From an uncultured Eubacterium sp. (GTDB taxonomy: Bacteria > Bacillota > Clostridia > Lachnospirales > Lachnospiraceae): a DNA stretch of 48,546 bases. The stretch lies in NCBI GenBank assembly GCA_900548465.1, contig URKY01000016.1, positions 1 to 48,546 on the forward strand. The letters run 5' to 3'. The notes beneath the pieces are model-generated. The model had not been told where the DNA came from. It did not search any database and saw only the letters and a list, made by a program, of their open reading frames with translations. Position 1 is the first letter of the stretch. Each line of letters opens with the position of its first letter. A program made the translations under genes and the position numbers. This document shows positions 33,471-42,600 of the stretch, in pieces.

Positions 33471-34441
33471 TTATGAAGTTTAATGCTAACTTCTCCGGAA
33501 GTCAACCAGCGTTCAGATCCATTCTCCAATTGGACTTTTAAGCGACAGTCATCATCTATAGAGAGAACCGTGGCAGGAATTGTATTGTTGGATTCAATTA
33601 ATTGAACATCCTTTCCGATTAAGATGGAACGGTCAATATAGTCTTTGACATAATCCTTTTTATTGATGTTTTGGTAGTAATCCATCAGGTAATCTAAAAG
33701 ATGGGCAATCAGTCGGCTTCTTTTGTTAATGGAATCAGATGTTTTGTCAAAAACAGCAGTGGCAATATTATCGATATCAGAAGGGAAACCGCCATTTGGA
33801 AAACAAATGTTGATTCCTATACCTACAATGGCATAATCTAGTTTTCCTGTTTCCAGATTAAAAGCAGCTTCAGTAAGAATGCCACAAACTTTTTTTGAAT
33901 CAATGTAAATATCATTTACCCATTTGATACCCGCCTTTTTGTCCGAAACATCTTCAATTGCTTTGGCTGTAGCAACAGCAGCAGATGTAGTTAAGAAAAG
34001 TGATTCATTTGCAGGCATGTCAGGTCTTAATAAAACACTTAAATATATTCCTGTTCCGGCAGGAGAATAGAACTTCTTTCCCATACGTCCACGACCTGCA
34101 GTCTGTTCCTCTGAAATAATCACTGTTCCCTCAGGAGCACCATTGTTAGCGTCTTCCTTTAAAACAGTGTTTGTTGAGGAAATTGTTTTATAAACAGATA
34201 TATTAAGAGGATGTTTTAAATACTGATTAATACTTGAAGGAGAAAGAATATCATTTTGATCGGAAAGACAATACCCCTTGTTAGGAACTGCAGTAATCTG
34301 GTACCCGTTCTTCTCCAGAGATTTTATAGCTTTCCACACTGCATTACGACTGACACCTAAATTGTTAGCCAACTGTCCGCCGGAAATATAACTGCCTTTA
34401 TTACTTTCTAACTGTTGTAAAATTTCGTCCTTTACGCTCAT
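33467..34441 (-). CDS. birA: Bifunctional biotin-[acetyl-CoA-carboxylase] ligase / biotin repressor
   Basis: The 324-residue protein has an N-terminal winged helix (about 1-60, GGQLANNLGVSRNAVWKAIK), then the ligase domain with GRGRMGKKFYSP (biotinyl-AMP loop), IKWVNDIYIDSKKVCGILTEA and a C-terminal SH3-like domain. It attaches biotin to carboxylase carrier proteins and represses biotin genes when loaded. The frame opens at 34456, but AAGGTGG sits 8 bp before ATG 34441, the better start. It is divergent from bioY. Confidence 0.95.
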   Translation of the reverse strand: MSVKDEILQQLESNKGSYISGGQLANNLGVSRNAVWKAIKSLEKNGYQITAVPNKGYCLSDQNDILSPSSINQYLKHPLNISVYKTISSTNTVLKEDANNGAPEGTVIISEEQTAGRGRMGKKFYSPAGTGIYLSVLLRPDMPANESLFLTTSAAVATAKAIEDVSDKKAGIKWVNDIYIDSKKVCGILTEAAFNLETGKLDYAIVGIGINICFPNGGFPSDIDNIATAVFDKTSDSINKRSRLIAHLLDYLMDYYQNINKKDYVKDYIDRSILIGKDVQLIESNNTIPATVLSIDDDCRLKVQLENGSERWLTSGEVSIKLHN

Positions 34442-34489
34442 AATATCCACCTTCATAATATTTGTTGATTTTATAAAAAACTGAGGTTA

Positions 34490-34518
34490 ATTATAGCATT
34501 GATATGTTTTATTATCAA
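34490..34518 (-). promoter_or_regulatory. birA promoter
   Basis: On the minus strand TTGATA (34513-34518), a 17-bp spacer and TATAAT (34490-34495), 49 bp upstream of the start. Confidence 0.75.
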
Positions 34519-34534
34519 TAAGACAAAAAGAAAA

Positions 34535-34563
34535 TGTTAGCCGTAGATAAAATAAGGTTGACA
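34535..34563. promoter_or_regulatory. Probable BirA operator
   Basis: TGTTAGCC (34535-34542), 13 bp, GGTTGACA (34556-34563). The arms are inverted with 7 of 8 matches. BirA boxes in Firmicutes have the form TGTTAAC-N14-GTTAACA. The right arm is the bioY -35, so binding would block bioY. Confidence 0.55.
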
Positions 34564-34586
34564 ATCTTAATGGCAGGGCTTATATT
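34558..34586 (+). promoter_or_regulatory. bioY promoter
   Basis: TTGACA (34558-34563), a 17-bp spacer and TATATT (34581-34586), 46 bp upstream of the start. Confidence 0.75.
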
Positions 34587-34632
34587 GTATAGCAGATAAA
34601 AAATTATTTACTATTTAAGGGAGATTAAAATT

Positions 34633-35184
34633 ATGAACAAGAAAGTTTTGTCAACTCAAAATATGGCATTAATTGCTATTTTTACAGCATTAATAGCAGT
34701 TTGCTCATGGATTAGCATTCCGGGACAGGTACCGTTTACATTGCAGACTTTTGCAGTGTTTGTTACCGCAGGATTACTTGGATATAAGCGTGGAATTATA
34801 TCAATAGTAGTTTATATAATTTTAGGAATGATTGGTATACCGGTATTTTCAGGAATGAAAGCCGGAGTAGCAGTTATTGTTGGACCAACAGGTGGATACA
34901 TTGTGGGATTCATTTTGACAGTACTTATAATAGGAATAGGAATGAAACTTGCAGAAAATAAATCAAAGTCTGTAAAGCTGGTAATAACTTTTGTTTCAAT
35001 GCTATTAGGAGATGTAGCATGTTTCTTAATCGGTACTTTGTGGTTTATGTACATAACAAAGAGTGGGCTTGTATTCTCACTTCTTAATTGTGTAGTACCA
35101 TTTATTATACCTGACATAGTAAAGATTGCTGTAGCATTAATAGTGGTAGACAGAATGAAAAAGCATCTCAAGGTTTTTAATTAA
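34633..35184 (+). CDS. bioY: Biotin transporter BioY (ECF S-component)
   Basis: The 183-residue membrane protein has six spans. It contains family motifs VPFTLQTFAVFVTAGLLG, GMIGIPVFSGMKAG and GPTGGYIVGFI, the substrate-site segments of BioY. It takes up biotin, with energy from a shared ECF module not in this window. AAGGGAG precedes the ATG. The neighbour birA, and the operator above, indicate control by biotin. Confidence 0.95.
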   Translation: MNKKVLSTQNMALIAIFTALIAVCSWISIPGQVPFTLQTFAVFVTAGLLGYKRGIISIVVYIILGMIGIPVFSGMKAGVAVIVGPTGGYIVGFILTVLIIGIGMKLAENKSKSVKLVITFVSMLLGDVACFLIGTLWFMYITKSGLVFSLLNCVVPFIIPDIVKIAVALIVVDRMKKHLKVFN

Positions 35185-35245
35185 ACAATCTAAAAGAAAA
35201 TTTAGATAAATAGGTCTTATTGCAGACTGATGTACTCTTACATTA

Positions 35246-35340
35246 GACTGTTGTACTATAGGATAAAATCTTTTAAACAACGAATAATTGTTATTTGATA
35301 TGTTATTTAGAAGAGCATCAGGTAGTGCAACAGTCTTTTT
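35246..35340 (+). terminator. Large-loop terminator after bioY with a duplicated left arm
   Basis: GACTGTTGTACT (35246-35257) pairs with AGTGCAACAGTC (35324-35335), 11 of 12, across 66 nt. TTTTTATT follows. A second copy of the left arm (GACTGATGTACT, 35225-35236) can also pair, with two or three mismatches. Confidence 0.55.
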
Positions 35341-35375
35341 ATTGCCTGAAAGAATAATTTATATTTAATTGATAC

Positions 35376-35381
35376 TATAAT
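35376..35381 (+). promoter_or_regulatory. -10 element of the M16C gene
   Basis: TATAAT at 35376-35381, 69 bp upstream of ATG 35451. No good -35 was seen. Confidence 0.4.
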
Positions 35382-35450
35382 GATTTATGGATAGAATATG
35401 AAAAATATGTTAATATAAAAAACAGTGTTAATAAAAGGAGCAGATATAAT

Positions 35451-38381
35451 ATGGATAGAATAAATGAGTTAGAAAATTATCAGGTAATAATAAATAAACA
35501 TATTGAAGAAATGAATTCAGAGGCATGGTTATTAAAACATAAAAAAACAGGAGCAAGAATTGTATTGTTGTCTAATGATGATGACAATAAGGTGTTTAAT
35601 ATAGGATTTAGAACTCCGGTAAGTGATGACACGGGAGTACCACATATTATTGAGCATACTGTTTTATGCGGTTCTGAAAAATATCCCGTAAAGGACCCGT
35701 TTATGGAATTGGTGAAGGGATCGTTGAATACATTTTTAAATGCCATGACATATCCTGATAAAACAGTTTATCCCGTGGCAAGCTACAATGACAGAGATTT
35801 TAATAATTTAATGGAAGTGTATGCTGACGCAGTGTTTAAGCCAAACATTGATAAGGACAGTAAAGTCTTTATGCAGGAAGGATGGCACTATGAATTAGAG
35901 GATAAAGATTCTGAACTTATTTATAATGGAATAGTATACAACGAAATGAAAGGTGTGTTTTCTTCATTAGACGGGATTGTTCCAAGAGTAATATTAAAAT
36001 CAGTATTTCCGGATAATGGATATAATTTTGAATCAGGTGGAGATCCGGAAAGCATACCTGATTTAACATACGAAAACTATTTGAAGTTCTACAAAAAATA
36101 TTATCATCCGTCAAACAGTTATATATATTTGTATGGCGACATGGATATGGTAGAAAGACTGGAATGGCTGGATAAAGAGTATCTCAGTAAATATGACTAT
36201 CTGGAAGTGGATTCAAAAATAAAATTCCAGAATCCTTTTACGGAAATGAGAGAAGTGAAAACAGAATATGCAATTGCCGACAGTGAAAGCGAGAAGGACA
36301 ATACCGTTCTGGCTGCAAATTATGTAATAGGAGATAATACAGATGCTGAACTGGCAACGGCATTTCAGGTACTGGAATATGCCCTGATGGATATGCCGGG
36401 AGCACCGCTTAAACAGGCGTTAATTGACGCTAATATTGGAAAGGATGTTTCAGGATACTACGAAGACGGAGTATATCAGCCGGTTTACAGCATTATTGCA
36501 AAATATGCTAATGAAAGTGATAAAGAAAAATTCTTAAATGTAATAAAGGATACTTTGGAAAAACTTGTAAGAAATGGCATTGATAAACAGTCACTTCTTG
36601 CCGGTCTTAACAGTCTTGAATTTACAACAAGAGAGGCAGATTTTGGAAGAATACCAAAGGGTCTTATGTGGGGACTGGATATTATGACAGGCTGGCTTTA
36701 CAATGATGAAAATCCTTTCGCCCATGTTGAGACAAATGCCATATTTAAGAAGTTAAGAGAGAAAATAAATACAGATTATTTTGAAAAACTGTTAGAAAAA
36801 TATTTGTTAAATAATACACATTGTTCCATGGTAGTAATGAATCCTAAGAGGGGGTTAACCGAAGAGAAAGAAAAGCAACTGGCAAAAAAACTGGCAGACA
36901 AGAAGAATGTAATGTCGGAGGAAGAAATAGAAGAACTGATAAATAGAACAAAGGAATTGAAAAAATATCAGGAAACTCCGTCACCGGCAGAGGAATTGAA
37001 GAAGATTCCGCTGTTAAAAATTTCAGATATAAGCACGGAACCACGTCCTCTTATATCAGAAGAATTCGAAAAAGATGGAATAAAACTTTTATACAATGAA
37101 ATATTTACAAATGGAATAGGTTATTTGGACATTGTATTCAATTGTGCTGATTTGCCACTTAAATACATTCCATATGTAGGTTTGCTGAAATATCTGTTGG
37201 CATTTATGGATACAGACAGAAGTTATACAGAGTTGAATAAAGACATAGATTTGAATCTTGGAGGATTAGCCTTTAACACAGGACTATACGTAAACGATAA
37301 AACAGACGAAATTATTTTTAATATGGAAGTTCATGCTAAATACATGTACGATAATCTTCAAAAGGCAATAGCCTTAACAAAAGAGATAATCTTAGAGACA
37401 AAATTTGATGATGTAAAGCGTCTTAAAGAAATACTTGAAGAATTAAAATCAAGATTAAATAAATCAATAATGCGTTCAGGGGACAGTGCTGCAAGACTTA
37501 GGGCAATGTCATACTATTCGGAACCTTACTATATAAGAGAAATGGTTGCAGGAATAAGTTTCTATAAGTTTGTAGAAGAACTCATTGAAAATCTGGAGCC
37601 AAAGAAAGATGAAATAATAAATACTCTTAAAGAAACGGTTGATTTTGTATTTAGAAAAGATCATATGATGATAAATTATGCAGGAAGCAGGGAAAGTTTT
37701 GAAAAACTGGAAGAGGAAATTATTTCATTTAGAAATGATTTGAAGAAAGAAAGAAAATTTAAATCTCATTTTAATGGCGAAAAAATAAAACTTGAAAAGA
37801 AAAATGAGGCTTTCATAACCTCAGGTCAGGTTCAGTATGTGGCAAGAGTTGGAAGCTATAACGGGTCTGAAGAAAAACAGGCGTTTGACGGAAGTTTTCT
37901 TGTACTTGCAAACATTTTGAGAAGTGAATACCTGTGGAATAATGTCCGTGTATTGGGTGGAGCTTATGGCTGCAACTATTCAGTGGGAAGAAGTGGAAGC
38001 CAGTTCTTCACATCATATAGAGATCCAAATCTGGAAAAAACTAATGAAGTGTATGATGGAACTTATGAGTACATTAAAAACTTCACTGCTGATGAAAGAG
38101 AACTTAGAAAATATATTATAGGTACTATAAGCGGAATGGATACACCTCTTAATGCATCTGACAGAAGTTCCAGAGAATTAAGTAATTACTATGGAGGCAT
38201 AGATTATGAAATGCTTAAAAAAGAACGTTTGCAGGTGTTAAACACCAGTCAGGAGGATATAAGAAAACTTGCACCACTGGTAAAGAAAGCATTGGATGAA
38301 AACTATCTGTGTGTAGTTGGAGGAAAGAGTGCGATACAAAACGCAAAACACTTGTTTATAGAAACAAAAGAGTTAGGATAG
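35451..38381 (+). CDS. M16C (presequence protease/insulinase family) metalloprotease
   Basis: The 976-residue protein has the inverted zinc motif HIIEH (residues 65-69) within DTGVPHIIEHTVLCGS, and the distal Glu in NGIVYNEMKGVFSS. Two M16 halves and a C-terminal M16C-associated domain are present (the length of about 970 is normal). No signal peptide is seen, so it likely acts in the cytoplasm, degrading peptides. The C-terminal half keeps the family GTISGMDTPLNASDR and RLQVLNTSQEDI motifs. GGAGCAGAT precedes the ATG. The era gene follows 7 bp after the stop. Confidence 0.93.
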   Translation: MDRINELENYQVIINKHIEEMNSEAWLLKHKKTGARIVLLSNDDDNKVFNIGFRTPVSDDTGVPHIIEHTVLCGSEKYPVKDPFMELVKGSLNTFLNAMTYPDKTVYPVASYNDRDFNNLMEVYADAVFKPNIDKDSKVFMQEGWHYELEDKDSELIYNGIVYNEMKGVFSSLDGIVPRVILKSVFPDNGYNFESGGDPESIPDLTYENYLKFYKKYYHPSNSYIYLYGDMDMVERLEWLDKEYLSKYDYLEVDSKIKFQNPFTEMREVKTEYAIADSESEKDNTVLAANYVIGDNTDAELATAFQVLEYALMDMPGAPLKQALIDANIGKDVSGYYEDGVYQPVYSIIAKYANESDKEKFLNVIKDTLEKLVRNGIDKQSLLAGLNSLEFTTREADFGRIPKGLMWGLDIMTGWLYNDENPFAHVETNAIFKKLREKINTDYFEKLLEKYLLNNTHCSMVVMNPKRGLTEEKEKQLAKKLADKKNVMSEEEIEELINRTKELKKYQETPSPAEELKKIPLLKISDISTEPRPLISEEFEKDGIKLLYNEIFTNGIGYLDIVFNCADLPLKYIPYVGLLKYLLAFMDTDRSYTELNKDIDLNLGGLAFNTGLYVNDKTDEIIFNMEVHAKYMYDNLQKAIALTKEIILETKFDDVKRLKEILEELKSRLNKSIMRSGDSAARLRAMSYYSEPYYIREMVAGISFYKFVEELIENLEPKKDEIINTLKETVDFVFRKDHMMINYAGSRESFEKLEEEIISFRNDLKKERKFKSHFNGEKIKLEKKNEAFITSGQVQYVARVGSYNGSEEKQAFDGSFLVLANILRSEYLWNNVRVLGGAYGCNYSVGRSGSQFFTSYRDPNLEKTNEVYDGTYEYIKNFTADERELRKYIIGTISGMDTPLNASDRSSRELSNYYGGIDYEMLKKERLQVLNTSQEDIRKLAPLVKKALDENYLCVVGGKSAIQNAKHLFIETKELG

Positions 38382-38388
38382 GAGGAGA

Positions 38389-39315
38389 ATGCAAAAGGCA
38401 TTAACAACGGATATGAAAGAAGGATTTAAATCAGGATTTGTAGCATTAATCGGCAGACCAAATGTTGGGAAATCTACACTTATGAACCAGATAATAGGTC
38501 AGAAGATTGCCATAACGTCAAAGAAACCACAGACAACGAGAAATAAAATTCAGACAGTTTACACATGTGACGAGGGACAAATAGTGTTTTTGGATACTCC
38601 GGGAATTCACAAAGCAAAAAACAAACTTGGTGAGTATATGGTAAATGTAGCTGAAAAAACATTGAAAGAAGTTGACCTTATTATGTGGCTTGTAGAACCG
38701 GATACTTTTATCGGGGGAGGGGAACAGCACATTGCAGAGCAGTTAAAAGATATTGGAGTTCCGGTAATTCTTGTAATTAATAAAACTGATACCGTTAAGC
38801 AGGATGATGTGCTTAAGTTTATTGATGCGTACAGAAAGATTTTTGACTTTGATGAAATAATTCCGGCATCAGCACTTAGAGGAAATAACGTGGATACAGT
38901 TGTTGAACAGATTTTTAAATATTTGCCACAGGGGCCTATGTATTACGACGAAGATACAGTTACTGATCAGCCAATGAGACAGATTGTGGCTGAACTCATA
39001 CGTGAAAAGGCATTGCACGCATTAGATGAGGAGATTCCTCATGGCATTGCCGTTACAATTGAAAAAATGAAAAAGAGGCACCATAAGGATATTTATGATA
39101 TTGAAGCAACTATAATTTGTGAAAGAGATTCCCATAAAGGTATCATTATTGGTAAAAAAGGTTCTATGCTAAAGAAAATAGGAACTAATGCCAGATATGA
39201 AATAGAGCAGCAACTGGATATGAAGGTTAATCTTCAGTTGTGGGTTAAAGTGAGAAAAGACTGGCGTGACAGTGAGTTGTTGATGAAAAACTATGGATAT
39301 GTGGAAAATAAATAA
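38389..39315 (+). CDS. era: GTPase Era
   Basis: The 308-residue GTPase assembles the small ribosomal subunit and binds the 3' end of 16S rRNA. Walker motif G1 is GRPNVGKST (about 23-31), G3 is DTPGIHKAK, G4 is NKTD, G5 is PASALRG. The C-terminal KH domain (GIIIGKKGSMLKKIG) contacts rRNA. It starts with AGGAGGAG upstream, seven bases after the protease stop. The N-terminus is about 10 residues longer than usual. Confidence 0.96.
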   Translation: MQKALTTDMKEGFKSGFVALIGRPNVGKSTLMNQIIGQKIAITSKKPQTTRNKIQTVYTCDEGQIVFLDTPGIHKAKNKLGEYMVNVAEKTLKEVDLIMWLVEPDTFIGGGEQHIAEQLKDIGVPVILVINKTDTVKQDDVLKFIDAYRKIFDFDEIIPASALRGNNVDTVVEQIFKYLPQGPMYYDEDTVTDQPMRQIVAELIREKALHALDEEIPHGIAVTIEKMKKRHHKDIYDIEATIICERDSHKGIIIGKKGSMLKKIGTNARYEIEQQLDMKVNLQLWVKVRKDWRDSELLMKNYGYVENK

Positions 39316-39481
39316 AATGTATCCGGTGTATAATGGTGTCGGCTAAAGACAAAAAATGAGCTTTCCAATATTTTCAAAAGCGCAAATTTGCGAATACAAA
39401 AATTATGTGTGGAAATCCTATTCTTATCAACCTGATAACAAGCATAAATTGTTACATGGAATAAAATTACGGAGGGATAAG

Positions 39482-39679
39482 ATGGATAATTTGAAAAACT
39501 GGAAGATATTTGAGGAAACCGGAAGAATACAGGATTATTTAAAATTTACAAATGAGAGACGGGTAAATGAAGCAATGGAAAACTTTATATCAAAGGTAGA
39601 AGGCGAAAAAAGAGATGGCAGAAAAGGTAATAGCAACGGGAATAGTCATTTCATCAATGAACATAAAGGAATACGATAG
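39482..39679 (+). CDS. YqzL-like small protein
   Basis: The 65-residue protein begins MDNLKNWKIFEETGRIQDYL, close to Bacillus YqzL, which also lies between era and recO. ATG 39482 has CGGAGGGA 5 bp upstream. It continues past the usual 45 or so residues with a charged tail (RRVNEAMENF, GEKRDGRKGN) and overlaps the first 65 bases of recO in another frame. Its function is unknown even in Bacillus. Confidence 0.75.
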   Translation: MDNLKNWKIFEETGRIQDYLKFTNERRVNEAMENFISKVEGEKRDGRKGNSNGNSHFINEHKGIR

Positions 39680-40349
39680 ACGTCTTGTTGTTCTGACGAA
39701 AGAGTTTGGCAAGATAACGGTTTTTGCCAATGGAGCAAGAAGACAGAACAGTTCCTACAGTGCAGGAAGTCAGCCAATGGCTTTTGGGGAATTTACACTT
39801 TACAGAGGAAGAGATGCATATTCTCTTTCATCAGTAAAAGTCAATGAATATTTCTTTGAATTATTGAAAGATGACTTAGAAAAACTGTATATGGGAATGT
39901 ACTTTTTGGAACTGGCATCCTACTATGGAAGGGAAGGTATTGAGGCAACGGAAACCCTAAAACTCATTTATCTTACTCTTAAGGAGTTACACAGAAATAC
40001 CATTTCAACAGATCTTATAAGATGCATTTACGAATTGAGAACACTGGTTATAAACGGAGAGTATCCTAATTTGTTTTCGTGTGGAGTATGTGGAAGAAAA
40101 GAAGAATTGGATTGTTTTGATCTGAAAAGAAATTCACTGATATGTAAAAACTGCCACGGAATACTTAATGAAAAAGAAAAGCTACTTGATTCAACAGTGT
40201 ATGCTCTTCAGTATATTGCCACATCACCTTTAAAAAGATTATTTTCATTTAATGTAAAAGATGAAGTTTTGATACAAATGAAAAATATAATACATCAGTA
40301 CATAGATAAAGTTATAGATAAAAAATTTAATTCTTTGGATTTTCTGTAA
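39615..40349 (+). CDS. recO: DNA repair protein RecO
   Basis: The 244-residue protein has an N-terminal OB fold (TGIVISSMNIKEYDRRLVVL, then ITVFANGARRQNS), a helical middle and a zinc ribbon (CGVCGRKEE...CKNCHG, about 156-182). It loads RecA with RecF and RecR and anneals strands. The start lies inside the yqzL frame, preceded by AGGCGAAAAAAGAG, which is weak, and coupling to yqzL is likely. All four zinc cysteines are present. Confidence 0.93.
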   Translation: MAEKVIATGIVISSMNIKEYDRRLVVLTKEFGKITVFANGARRQNSSYSAGSQPMAFGEFTLYRGRDAYSLSSVKVNEYFFELLKDDLEKLYMGMYFLELASYYGREGIEATETLKLIYLTLKELHRNTISTDLIRCIYELRTLVINGEYPNLFSCGVCGRKEELDCFDLKRNSLICKNCHGILNEKEKLLDSTVYALQYIATSPLKRLFSFNVKDEVLIQMKNIIHQYIDKVIDKKFNSLDFL

Positions 40350-40428
40350 ATTACATATTGAAATTAAGGTCTTTACAGTATAAAATTACTAACATGGCTG
40401 GAAGTGGCAGTATATTTAGGAGGATAAG

Positions 40429-41064
40429 ATGAAGTACGTTTTGAAAACACTGTTGTGTACAGTGTTAGTTATGGTTATGGCAGTAGGTCTGACCGCCTGT
40501 GGAAATAAAGTCGGGGATATAGAGATGAAAGAAGGCGAAAGTGCTATATACATAGATGAAGATGGCACGGTTTCTTACGGCGTATCAGAAAAGTTTGCTG
40601 AAGATTATTATAATGAAGATGATCTACAGAAAAAAATAGATGCAGAGATTGAAGACTATAACAATGGAAAAAAGGCATCAGTAAATCAGGCTATTACACT
40701 TGAAAAGTTTAAGGTAAGCGATAAAGTGGCAACACTTATTTTAGATTTTGCTACGGTATATGATTTTAATGAATATGTCAGAGCATATAACAATGAAGAT
40801 AAAACTAAGTTTTATACAGGCACAATTGCAGATAATGATGATTGTAAGATAAAGGGCAGTTTTGTAAGCCCGGATAAGTCTAAGACTGCAACGGCTAAAG
40901 AAATTAAGGCAATGACAAAGTCAAATATAATAATTGTAAATGACAAGTATAAGGTTCAGCTTGATTCAGATATTAAATATGTAAGCGCGAACTGCACGGT
41001 AAACGAAGAGGGAATTGTTACTACAGCAGGTGCTGAACAGGGGCTTAGTTATATAATATATTAG
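40429..41064 (+). CDS. Lachnospiraceae lipoprotein of unknown function
   Basis: The 211-residue protein has a lipoprotein signal (VGLTACGN, Cys24), then MKEGESAIYIDEDGTVSYGV and a long beta/alpha domain with RAYNNEDKTKFYTG. Tail YIIY. Proteins of this kind are widely found in Lachnospiraceae next to recO and glyS; I know no function. GGAGGA precedes the ATG. It may share a transcript with glyS, 43 bp downstream. Confidence 0.8.
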   Translation: MKYVLKTLLCTVLVMVMAVGLTACGNKVGDIEMKEGESAIYIDEDGTVSYGVSEKFAEDYYNEDDLQKKIDAEIEDYNNGKKASVNQAITLEKFKVSDKVATLILDFATVYDFNEYVRAYNNEDKTKFYTGTIADNDDCKIKGSFVSPDKSKTATAKEIKAMTKSNIIIVNDKYKVQLDSDIKYVSANCTVNEEGIVTTAGAEQGLSYIIY

Positions 41065-41107
41065 AATTAAAATAAATAAAGATAAAAGTGCATGGAGGAA
41101 TTAAAAA

Positions 41108-42505
41108 ATGGAAAAGACAATGGACAAGATTGTATCACTGGCAAAAAGCAGAGGATTTGTATATCCGGGTTCTGAGATATACGGTGGACTTGCTAATACA
41201 TGGGACTACGGAAATCTTGGTGTAGAACTTAAGAATAATGTTAAGAAGGCATGGTGGAAGAAATTTATTCAGGAAAATCCACATAACGTAGGTGTAGACT
41301 GTGCCATTCTTATGAATCCACAGACTTGGGTTGCATCAGGACATCTTGGAGGATTTTCAGATCCACTTATGGACTGTAAGGAATGTCATGAAAGATTCAG
41401 AGCAGATAAGTTAATTGAAGACTACATGGCTGAAAATGGAATCACACCGGAAGAATCAATTGATGCGTGGTCTCATGAACAGATGGCTGACTACATAGAA
41501 GATAAAAACATTTGTTGTCCTTCATGCGGAAAACATAACTTTACAGATATCAGAGAATTTAACCTCATGTTTAAGACATTCCAGGGTGTAACTGAAGATG
41601 CAAAAAATACAGTTTATCTTAGACCTGAAACAGCTCAGGGTATTTTTGTAAACTTCAAAAATGTTCAGAGAACTTCAAGAAAGAAAATACCATTTGGTAT
41701 TGGACAGATTGGAAAATCATTTAGAAACGAAATCACACCGGGTAACTTTACATTTAGAACAAGAGAATTTGAGCAGATGGAATTAGAATTCTTCTGTGAA
41801 CCGGGAACAGACCTTGACTGGTTCCAGTATTGGAGAGGTTTCTGTCGTGACTGGTTATTAAACCTTGGAATTAAAGAAGATGAAATGAGACTTAGAGATC
41901 ATTCACCGGAAGAATTATGTTTCTATTCAAAGGGAACGACAGATATTGAATTCTTATTCCCATTTGGATGGGGCGAACTTTGGGGTATTGCAGACAGAAC
42001 TGATTATGACTTAACACAGCATCAGAATTTATCAAAAGAAGACTTGACATATTTTGATGATGAAAAGCATGAAAGATATATACCATATGTAATTGAGCCT
42101 TCGCTTGGAGCAGACAGAGTAACGCTTGCATTCCTTTGCTCAGCATACGACGAAGAAAATATTGGAACAGAAGAGAAGCCTGACATGCGTACAGTACTTC
42201 ATTTCCATCCGGCAATTGCACCTGTTAAGATTGGCGTACTTCCATTATCAAAAAAGTTAAATGAAGGTGCCACGAAAGTATTTGAAGAATTAAGCAAACA
42301 TTATAACTGTGAATATGATGACAGAGGGGCTATTGGAAAGAGATATCGCCGTCAGGACGAGATCGGTACTCCGTTCTGTGTAACATATGATTTTGATTCA
42401 GAGGAAGATGGTGCCGTTACAGTTCGTGACCGTGACACAATGGAACAGGAAAGAATTAAAATTGAAGACTTAGTTGAATATTTCAACAAGAAAATGGAAT
42501 TTTAA
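41108..42505 (+). CDS. glyS: Glycyl-tRNA synthetase (dimeric, class II)
   Basis: The 465-residue alpha2-type enzyme charges tRNA-Gly. It contains class II motifs: motif 2 in [21 protein letters not shown], split as [12 protein letters not shown] and [12 protein letters not shown], motif 3 in [14 protein letters not shown], and the anticodon-binding domain at the end ([14 protein letters not shown]). The N-terminal [18 protein letters not shown] is typical. A zinc-like cluster CPSCGKHNF is present. The ribosome site is GGAGG (41095-41099). No T-box leader precedes it. Confidence 0.96.
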   Translation: MEKTMDKIVSLAKSRGFVYPGSEIYGGLANTWDYGNLGVELKNNVKKAWWKKFIQENPHNVGVDCAILMNPQTWVASGHLGGFSDPLMDCKECHERFRADKLIEDYMAENGITPEESIDAWSHEQMADYIEDKNICCPSCGKHNFTDIREFNLMFKTFQGVTEDAKNTVYLRPETAQGIFVNFKNVQRTSRKKIPFGIGQIGKSFRNEITPGNFTFRTREFEQMELEFFCEPGTDLDWFQYWRGFCRDWLLNLGIKEDEMRLRDHSPEELCFYSKGTTDIEFLFPFGWGELWGIADRTDYDLTQHQNLSKEDLTYFDDEKHERYIPYVIEPSLGADRVTLAFLCSAYDEENIGTEEKPDMRTVLHFHPAIAPVKIGVLPLSKKLNEGATKVFEELSKHYNCEYDDRGAIGKRYRRQDEIGTPFCVTYDFDSEEDGAVTVRDRDTMEQERIKIEDLVEYFNKKMEF

Positions 42506-42542
42506 TAAAAAATAAAATTTAATATTGATGCAATAAAAATTT

Positions 42543-42599
42543 AATCCCTCACGTTTAATAGTTATAAAACAAAAAACATATTAAACGGAGGGATTTTTT
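42543..42599 (+). terminator. glyS terminator whose 3' arm is the next gene's ribosome site
   Basis: AATCCCTCACGTTTAATA (42543-42560) pairs with TATTAAACGGAGGGATT (42579-42595), one bulge, then TTTTTA. GGAGGGA (42587-42593) is also the only ribosome site for the ATG at 42601. Confidence 0.8.
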
Positions 42600-42600
42600 A

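Noticed and set aside
41065..41107. T-box or glycine riboswitch ahead of glyS
   Set aside because: The spacer is only about 40 bp and contains no T-box sequence or antiterminator.
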